From assembly GCA_023935145.1 (NCBI GenBank), contig CM043699.1, forward strand, positions 67,372,638 to 67,436,637: a stretch of 64,000 bases of DNA, given 5' to 3'. This document shows positions 56,881 to 64,000 of this stretch, piece by piece. The DNA is from Bretschneidera sinensis. Its lineage: Eukaryota; Streptophyta; Magnoliopsida; Brassicales; Akaniaceae. The notes under the pieces were generated by a model that was given only the letters and a program-made list of their open reading frames with translations, searched no databases and was not told where the DNA came from. Positions within the stretch are counted from its first letter, which is position 1, and every line of letters begins with the position of its first letter. The position numbers and the translations under genes are program-made.

Positions 56881-57250
56881 TGAAAGACTTCAAGGAGGAT
56901 CCTTAAAGAGAGTGGATGTAGGGTCGGAAGGATTCTGATATTGCCGAACCACTATAAATCGAGTTTACATCTCTCTAACTCTATCTCCTTAATTACTTTC
57001 ATAATTACTTACTTATAATTATTTATTATTCAAGCAAATGAGATTGATTGCTTAATTATTTTATAATTCAATTATCATTTCTATATTAAGCAATAAACTC
57101 TCTCATCTTTGTGCTAGTAATTTAGAAAGATTAATTTGATTTAATTCCGCATATATTTTGATATTTGAGATTGCAAAAAGTATTTAATTTTTTTAATACC
57201 CAATTCACCCCCCTCTTGGGTATTGCCATAGTATATTTTGGACCAACAAT

Positions 57251-57262
57251 TGTTATCAGAGC
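57251..57262 (+). other. Primer-binding site of copia I
   Basis: TGTTATCAGAGC, two bases after the LTR. It matches the initiator tRNA-Met complement TGGTATCAGAGC except for one G to T change. Confidence 0.82.
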
Positions 57263-57304
57263 AAGGTGCTCTTATTTTAGGCTTAACATCCTTAAGTTGA
57301 TCCT

Positions 57305-59030
57305 ATGGCAACTATATTTTTAGAAGGAAGAGATCCTACTAGTCCTCCTCTTCTCCATGGAACAAATTTCACCCATTGGAAAGCTCAAATGAAGATTTTT
57401 ATTCAAGCTTATGATTATTATGCTTGGTATTTCATTCTTGAAAATGAAGATGATTTTGATGCAAATGATTGTAAATTCATTCAACTAAATGCTAAAGTTA
57501 TGAACATGTTTTATAGTTCTCTTGATCAAAACGAAGTTGATCAAATTTCCTCATGTAAGATCGTAAAAGAAATTTGGGATTTATTGGAGGTCATACATGG
57601 AGGAAATCAACAAGAAAAGAATTTCAAATTAAAAAACTTTGTTAATGACTTAGAGCATTTTAAAATGAATAAAAATGAATCAATTTTTGATTCGCAAACT
57701 CGTTTTACCATACTTGTTAAAACTTTATCTTTCATGGGTAAAATTTATTCTAACCTTGAACTTATGAGAATATTTCTTAGGTCTTTGTCAAATCAATGGA
57801 AAATTATTTTGACAAAGCATTCTACAAGTGAAAGTTTATAAGAGCTTGTGGAATCCCTCAAGAAGCATGAAAGCTACTTGGATTACAAATTTTATGGTTC
57901 CACCACATCCTTACCTCTTATGGAAATTGAAGATGTTAATCATGCTGGTGATGACGAAGAAGAATACTCCTCGAATAAAGAGATCGGATATGAGGAAATT
58001 GTCAACCTATGTCTTATGGCAATCGACGACGAAAATGAGGTATCGACTTCTTCCTCTTCAAAAAATAACATTGTTAGTAGTAGTGAAGAATTGATAGAAG
58101 TCATAAATGAAATGTATGAAGAATTGAAGAAATTCGATTCTAGGAACACCATTCTTAAAAAGGAGGTGTCATCTCTTTCTAAAGAGATGGTAGCTCTAAA
58201 AGAAGAAAAAGATAAACTATCTTCATTGTTTTATAATTCTTCTCAAGATTTTCTTAAAGATGAAAATAAAAACTTAAAGAAGAAGATAATAGAATTGAAT
58301 GGGACAATATCTAGACTTATGCTTAGAAAAGAAAAGCTAGATGAAGTGCTATCTTGCCAAAGATTAAATGGAGGAAAATCTAGGTTAGGTTATTCTCCAT
58401 TAGGCAAGCAAAAATCAAAAGAGAGCTTATTCATGAAAGCATCATGTGTGAATGAAGCCTCCACTTCAAAGACCATTAGCAAGGTCAAAAGTATTCCCTC
58501 AATGAATGCTAGTGCGTCTAGAAATACTAATTCTAATGCTTATATAAGATTTAAGAATCCTAGAAATACTCATGCTTATATGTATGCTCATTCAAGGAAT
58601 GCTTATGCACATGCTAGGAATAATCATCATGTGCATCCTAGGAACAATTCGTATACTCAAGACTTGCACACTACAAAGCATATCCTAGGAATTACAATCA
58701 TAGTTATTCTAGAAGTAATATACATACTCATGATAATGCAAGCATGTATCCTAGAAATCATCATCATACATTTTTTGGAAATAACATGTATATTCATATT
58801 CCTCACAATAAAAACATGTATCTTAGGAACTTATATTATAGGCATGCACAACTAAAGACTCCTAGAAAATTTAATAGAATTGTGCATTATCAATATGTCT
58901 ATAGATCACCATATGCTGTTAAGAAAGTATGGGTTCCAAAAGGAACTGTATTTTCAAGGACTAACCCCAAAGCACCCAAAAAATTTTGGGTACCTAAAAA
59001 TGCCATTGTGTATCTTTGTGTGATGTAGAT
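57305..59030 (+). pseudogene. Copia gag of element I, without zinc knuckle
   Basis: ATG 57305 opens the gag: LHGTNFTHWKAQMKIFIQAY (57353), VKEIWDLLEVIHGG, LRSLSNQWKIILTKH. A TAA at 57839-57841 stands where related gags have Gln (inferred). The same frame then gives an acidic stretch, a coiled-coil region (about 58090-58350, Lys/Glu/Leu rich) and a Ser-rich part. Where the CCHC zinc knuckle is expected there is a His/Asn/Arg-rich stretch built on AHARN and HPRN words (58560-58850), with a shift near 58680. The phrase KKVWVPKGT (58921) leads to a stop at about 59027 before protease. Confidence 0.82.
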
Positions 59031-59475
59031 ATGTCTCCACACGAAGGAAAAAGGTAATTGTTGGTACCTTGATAATGGATGCTCAAAACACATGACTGGT
59101 GAAAAAAATGTATTCAAGAAGCTAACTCTAAGAGATGGTGGACTTGTCACCATTGAAGACAACACAAAAATAAAGATCATCGGGCATGGAAAAGTTGGTA
59201 ATGATTTCTCAACCATAGATAATGTATTGCTAGTACAAGGCCTTAGGCCAAATTTACTAAGTATTAGTCAACTTTGTGACAAAGGCAACAAAGTCACATT
59301 TGAGACCTCTCATCGTTTAGTTATAGACATCAAGAGTAACAAGATCAAATTTGTTGGCCATAGACATGAAAATGTCTATATAATTGATTTGAAATCCTTG
59401 CATTCCGAAAATGAAAAATGTTTTCCTGCCATTAGTGAAAATCCATGGCTATGGCATAGAAGGCTTGGCATGTGA
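59031..59475 (+). pseudogene. Copia protease and pre-integrase domain (I)
   Basis: The protease active-site region reads CWYLDNGCSKHMTG (about 59060-59100); the usual triplet is D-S-G and here it is D-N-G. It continues GHGKVGNDFSTIDNVLLVQGL and NLLSISQLCDKG. The GAG-pre-integrase motif is WLWHRRLGM (59449-59475), where a lost base before the stop shifts the frame; after it NMNLLKIISRKDLI continues. Confidence 0.85.
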
Positions 59476-60590
59476 ACATGAACTTGCTGAAAATTATTTC
59501 AAGAAAAGATTTAATCATTGGACTTCCCAAAAATAATTTTGAAAAAGACAAAGTATGTGATGCTTGTCAAATGGGAAAAAAAACTAGGATTTCTTTTAAA
59601 TCAAAGAATGTACTCTCAACTACTAGACCTTTGGAATTTTTGCATATGGACTTATTTGGTCCAATAAGTACCATTAGTCTAGGTGGCCATCAATATGCTC
59701 TTGTTATTGTTGATAACTATTCATGATATACCTTTGTTATCTTTATTGCTTACAAGGATGAAGCTTTCATAGGATTTGAAAACTTTTGCAAAAAGGTTCA
59801 AAATGAAAAAAGAATTTATATTTCAAGCATTAGAAGTGATCATGGAAAAGAATTCGAAAACCAAAGTTTTTCAAAATTTTGTGATCAAAATGGAATTGAT
59901 CACAACTTTTCAACTCCTAGAACTCCTCAACAAAATGGAGTTGTTGAGAGGAAAAATAGAGCTCTAGAAGAATTTGCAAGAACAATGCTTTGTGAAAATA
60001 GTTTACCAAAATACTTTTGGACTGAAGCAGTAAACACTTCTTGCTACATCTTGAATAGAATTTTAATTAGGCCTATGCTTGATAAAACTTTGTATGAATT
60101 ATGGAAAGGTAGAAAGCCTAATATCTCCTATTTTCGTACATTTGGTTGTAAATGCTTCCTCCTAGACAACAATAAAACTAACTTGGGTAAATTTGACTCT
60201 ATGACCGATGAATGGATATTTTTAGGATATTCAACATCTAGTAAGGCTTATAGAGTCTTCAACAAGAGAACTCTAATGGTAGAAGAATCCGTACATGTAA
60301 CTCTTGATGAGTCTAACCCGATTAGTAGCAAAGAAGTTTCTTTTAATAATGATACAGATTTTATTCCAAGAATGGAGTCACCTACTCCCATTGTTGACCC
60401 AAAGGAGAGTCCACCTCAAACAAATGGAGAGATGGAAACTCTCAAAGTAGACCAACCATCTACAAGTCGACAAGAGGATAGTCTTCCCAAAGATTGGAGG
60501 TATGTAAATTATCACCCGATTGATCAAGTAATTGGTGATCCTTCACAAGGGGTAGGAACTCGTTCCTCTATTAGAAATATTTGTAATTAG
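59472..60590 (+). pseudogene. Copia integrase of element I
   Basis: Cys pair CDACQMGK (59559), then HMDLFGPIS with the first catalytic Asp (59643), VIVDNYS followed by TGA (59724-59726) where Arg is usual, SSIRSDHGKEFEN with the second Asp (about 59825), and NGVVERKNR with Glu (59936). One shift near 59775 separates the frames. The C-terminal part is open from 59985: YFWTEAVNTSCYILNR, WKGRKPNISYFRTFGCKCF, EWIFLGYSTSSKAYRVFN. A TAG at 60588-60590 precedes RT. Confidence 0.9.
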
Positions 60591-61640
60591 GTAGCTTATT
60601 TGTCTCAAGTAGAACCTAAGACATTTATAGAAGCTAAAAAGGATAATGATTGGATAATTGCAATGCAAAAAGAAATAAATCAATTTGAAAGGAACAATGT
60701 ATGGAATCTAGTTCCTAGACCTAAGAATCATTCAATAATTGGAACCAAATCGGTATTTAGAAATAAGATGGATGAAAATGGAATAGTAACTAGAAATAAG
60801 GCTAGACTAGTTGCTAAGGGATATAATCAAGAAGAAGGAATAGACTTTGATGAGACCTATGCTCCCGTAGCTAGATTAGAAGCTATTCGAATGTTATTAA
60901 CCTTTGCATGCTTTAATAAGTTTAAGTTATTTCAAATGGATGTAAAGAGTGCCTTCTTAAATGGCTTTATAGAAGAAGAGGTTTATGTTGAACAACCCCT
61001 TAGATTTGAAAATCCTAGTCTTCCAAATCATGTCTACAAGCTTTCTAAGGCTCTATATGGGTTGAAACAAGCTCTAAGAGCATGGTATAAAAGACTAAGT
61101 AAATTTTTTATTAACAATAATTTCATAAGAGGTAAAGTAGACACAACCCTCTTCACAAAAACTAACATAAATGACACTCTACTAGTTCAAATATATATTG
61201 ATGATATTATATTTGGTGCTACTAATGAATCTATGTGTCAAGAGTTTGCCAAGTGCATGCAAGGTGAATTTGAAATGAGCATGATGGGAGAGCTTACCTA
61301 CTTCCTTAGACTTCAAATAAAACAACTAAAATGAGGCATCTTCATCAATCAATCAAAGTACACTAAGGACCTACTAAAGAGGTTCAAGATGGAAAGCTCA
61401 AAGCCACTTAGAACACCCATGAGCACCTCGACAAAACTTGATCTTGATGAAGGAGGTAAATATGTAGATACTAAATATTATAGAAGCATGATAGGATCTT
61501 TGCTTTATTTGACTGCAAGTAAACCTAATATAATGTTCAGTGTATGCATGTGTGCTAGATTTCAAGCTAATCCTAAGGAATCACATGTAGTTGCTGTAAA
61601 AAGAATCCTTAGATATCTACAAGGAACTCAAACCATATGA
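60591..61640 (+). pseudogene. Copia reverse transcriptase of element I
   Basis: Starts around [19 protein letters not shown]. Landmarks: [18 protein letters not shown] (60798), [33 protein letters not shown] (60932), [18 protein letters not shown] and the catalytic YIDDIIFGA (61195-61221). A TGA at 61332-61334 falls before GIFINQSKYTKDLLKRF. After it the frame continues with TPMSTSTKLD and YRSMIGSLLYLTASKPNI to another TGA at 61638-61640 where Trp is usual. Confidence 0.92.
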
Positions 61641-62150
61641 TTATGGTACTCTAGAGATTCATCTTTTGAGCTTGTAGGATATTTAGATGCTGATTTTGCT
61701 GGATGTAGGTTAGATAGAAAAAGCACAAGTGGAACACGTCAATTCTTAGACGCAATGTTAACCTCTTGGTTTTCCAAGAAACAAAACTTAGTTGCACTAT
61801 CAACCACTGAGGCGGAATATGTAGTAGCTGGAAGTTGTTGTGCTTAAGTTTTATGGATGAAACAACAACTAGAAGACTATGGCATGACCTTTAAAGGTAT
61901 CCAAATATATTGTGATAATACTAGTGTTATCAACCTAACGAAAAACCCTATTCAGCACTCTAGAACTAAACACATAGAAATTAGACATCATTTCTTAAGA
62001 GACCATACTCAAAAAGGTGATATAAGACTAGAATTCATACCTTCAGAAGATCAAATAGCTGACTTTCTCACAAAACCTCTAAGTGAAGTTGGTTTCTGCA
62101 AAATTAGACTATCAATGGGATTGTTAGACTATGATAAATTGTATGTCTAA
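61641..62150 (+). pseudogene. Copia RNase H of element I
   Basis: GYLDADFAGCRLDRKSTSG (about 61678), SWFSKKQNLVALSTTEAEYV (61770), a TAA near 61846 where relatives have Gln, then CDNTSVINLTKNPIQHSRTK (61911) and HIEIRHHFLRDH. The end, FLTKPLSEVGF and the TAA at 62148-62150, is the usual terminus of copia pol. Confidence 0.9.
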
Positions 62151-62708
62151 TTGTTTTATCATTCATCATTTGCATACTTGACATCTAGTGAAAGAGTATT
62201 AAATCTTATTTAATTACTCCCTCACTCAAGTTGGCATAGATAAACAAATTTCGTGCTAAGACTCAAGACTGAAAATTTTCTTAAGGGTCCAGTCTACTGG
62301 TAAGTCTTTGCCCAATATTTCAATCGACTGGTAAGTCTATACTAGTCGACTAGTAATCCAAGACCTTGTTTGGAGCCATTTTTTTGAAATTCAGTTATTT
62401 TATCTCTATGTGCAAAAGGAATATTGGAAAAATAAAGGAAACCTTGTCCTATTTTCTATAAAATTTAGCACTTAAGTCTCTTTGAGCCCAACTCTTTCAA
62501 AACCTTTATATTTCTTGATATCGTGTAAAATGATTCTTTTCTCAATATGTTTCATCAAAATATTTTCAATAGTATATTTTGAGGGGGAGCTCTTCTTTGA
62601 AATCCACCCTTTTTTATGATGACGAAAAGGGGAAGAAAAAATAAGAAAATTAGAGATCTTGTTAGACCTTATTCTTAAGATTTTTGTCACCATCAAAAAG
62701 GGGGAGAT
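62151..62708 (+). other. 3' non-coding region of copia I with two purine tracts
   Basis: Contains GTCGACTGG-like words at about 62290-62350 (three to four copies), a first purine tract GAGGGGGAGC (62580-62589) and the final AAAAAGGGGGAGAT (62695-62708) that touches the 3' LTR. Long-LTR copia elements often have such a doubled tract. No open frame of note. Confidence 0.75.
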
Positions 62709-64000
62709 TGTTGACCCTGAATGATTTTGATAGTGACAAAAATCTTAATTAAGCACTAATGAATATTACTTAAGTGATACAGATTGTTAATAGTGCTTAT
62801 ATATCAAAGAAGATCAAGATTGTAGAAATTGGTGAATCAAAGTCGATGATCTCAAAAGTCAATAAGCCCTCCAAAAGATCAAATTCAAGGAGAATAATTT
62901 AAATGCAACTTCAAAGACAATAGGGATAAATTATAGGTTTGAATCCTAAGATACACTTTGTAAGTATTTCAATTTTTAGGAGCTAATTATATTTGCATTG
63001 CATTTTATTATATAGTCTTAATTAATTGAAGATATAAAATCTCCATGTGATTTTATTAAATGCAAATAAATTCTTTAGGCTCAATACTTAACATTCTCTA
63101 ATTGAACTTAAGAAGAATTTATGTTGACATAGAAAATTACTTAAGCATTTGTAATATATCATTCTTCATATATCTTGCACACATATTTTGCTTAAATTTG
63201 TAATATGTTTTGTCATCATCAAAAATGCCTCAATCAAGAAATTGATTAGATTAATTTTGATGATAACAAAACACTTTTGAAGTGTTTAACTCGTGTGTTT
63301 AATGTGCAAGAAAGTTTGATTCAATTAGGAGATTTTTTGGAACTCAAAAATCCAAAAAGAATAAAGAGATATGAAGAAAATTGATGCTGAAAACACTGTT
63401 CATCCTGAAAACATTGTAGCACGCACAAATACTGACCTAGTCGACTGGATGAATAGTACCAATCGACTGGGTGCTCGAAAATTCAGTTTTCACATCAGTT
63501 ATAAAGGACAGTCGACTGGGCACGTTACAACAGCTATATTTTTTAATTTAAACTTATCTTTAACAGCTCTATTTTGTCTCCAACGGCTAGAAGACTTCAA
63601 GACACTATAAATAGAGCTTCAAAGGTCATTTGAAAAGAGGAGAAACATTCTACAACAAAGGATTAAAGCAAAATCTTGATTCTCTTCTTCTTGAGCCAAA
63701 AACTCCATTATCAAGCTATAAGCTATTGAGAGAGAAAATATTGAGTTGTAATCTTCATTGAGAAATCTCTCTCTTGTTTGTTTGTTTCAAACTTTCCTTT
63801 CATTATCTTGTTAAAAGAGTTTGTGTAACTCTTGTGAGAGTTTGTAAGTTAGCTAGTGAGTGTTGGGCATATACACTTCGGTTTGAGCAATACCCGTAAG
63901 TTGCTTGTGTTACGGTTTGAGCAACACCCGTAAGTTGCTTGTGTTCAGTTTGCGCAACACCAATGAAGTTGCTTGTATTCAGTTTGAGCAACACCCACAA
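62709..64000 (+). repeat. 3' LTR of copia I (cut by window end)
   Basis: It matches 55540-56830. GTCGACTGG words are at about 63438-63521 (one more copy than in the 5' LTR: a second AATCGACTGG stands near 63460). TATA box 63606-63614. The 38-base repeat array starts near 63878 and continues past the end. The short minus-strand frame at 63803-64000 is a repeat artefact. Confidence 0.9.

Larger units (their letters stand above)
55540..57248 (+). repeat. 5' LTR of copia I
   Basis: It starts TGTTGACCCTG and ends GGACCAACA. GTCGACTGG-type words lie at about 56270-56360, the TATA box TATAAATAG at 56437-56445, and a tandem array at 56700-56880. The 3' LTR (62709 onward) is nearly the same by eye. 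Confidence 0.9.
55540..64000 (+). mobile_element. Long-LTR copia element I (SIRE/Maximus-like), 3' end outside window
   Basis: 5' LTR 55540-57248, initiator tRNA-Met-type primer site, gag, protease, integrase, RT, RNase H in copia order, a 3' non-coding region with two purine tracts, and 1292 bases of 3' LTR to the window end. LTR length (about 1.7 kb), coiled-coil gag and the 'gagggggagc ... agggggagat' ending fit the SIRE/Maximus lineage (inference). No env-like frame is seen after RNase H. Several stops and shifts make it inactive. Confidence 0.87.

Noticed and set aside
62472..62696. Env-like ORF in the 3' region of copia I
   Set aside because: The only frame here is antisense and short; the sense strand has no ORF between RNase H and the LTR.
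1..64000. Host genes, tRNA or rRNA genes
   Set aside because: Every frame of length with recognisable content is a retroelement gene; tRNA-like matches are the short primer sites only.

Overview
The window is plant nuclear DNA, most likely from a flowering plant and probably a eudicot (inferred from the retroelement lineages; the species cannot be named). It is built almost entirely of LTR retrotransposons. I see no host protein gene, rRNA or tRNA gene. The elements are Ty3/gypsy of the Athila group (primer site matching tRNA-Asp), Ty3/gypsy of the Tat/Ogre group, and Ty1/copia (primer site matching initiator tRNA-Met). All coding regions carry stops or frameshifts. The letters below are my own labels.

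Layout. K (1-905) is a cut-off Athila-type LTR. G is a Tat/Ogre relic split in two: gag and protease at 932-4053, reverse transcriptase (RT) at 42849-43497. The split is caused by copia element F (LTRs 4054-4351 and 42560-42848, target duplication AGTCT/AGTCC). F was hit in gag by the minus-strand Athila element B (5032-39619). B was then hit by A (+, 6287-17798, AACAA/AACAA), a solo copia LTR J (17838-18162), C (-, 19953-27289, GTTGG/GTTGA) and D (-, 29598-36090, ATCAC/ATCAC). A short orphan segment (39620-39745) and the truncated Athila element E (+, 39746-42432) separate B from the last codons and 3' LTR of F. Removing F, C or D with one copy of its target duplication puts the host element back in one reading frame, which independently supports the nesting.

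Right of the nest lies a composite minisatellite array (43498-45890) made of several unit types, two of which carry inverted repeats. Next comes Athila element H (+, from 45974). Its 3' LTR is interrupted at 55540 by the long-LTR copia element I (+, 55540 to past the window end).

How the parts work: the better-preserved elements keep the usual order LTR, primer site, gag, protease, RT, RNase H, integrase, 3' non-coding region, polypurine tract, LTR (Athila/Tat) or integrase before RT (copia I). A also carries a third ORF after integrase. C lost most of RT, RNase H and integrase; D keeps essentially only gag, so both could have moved only with proteins made elsewhere. The most interesting signals are non-coding: palindromic motif arrays upstream of the LTR TATA boxes, a hairpin-rich 3' module shared by A, C and H, a short conserved block shared by A, C and D, and the composite array.
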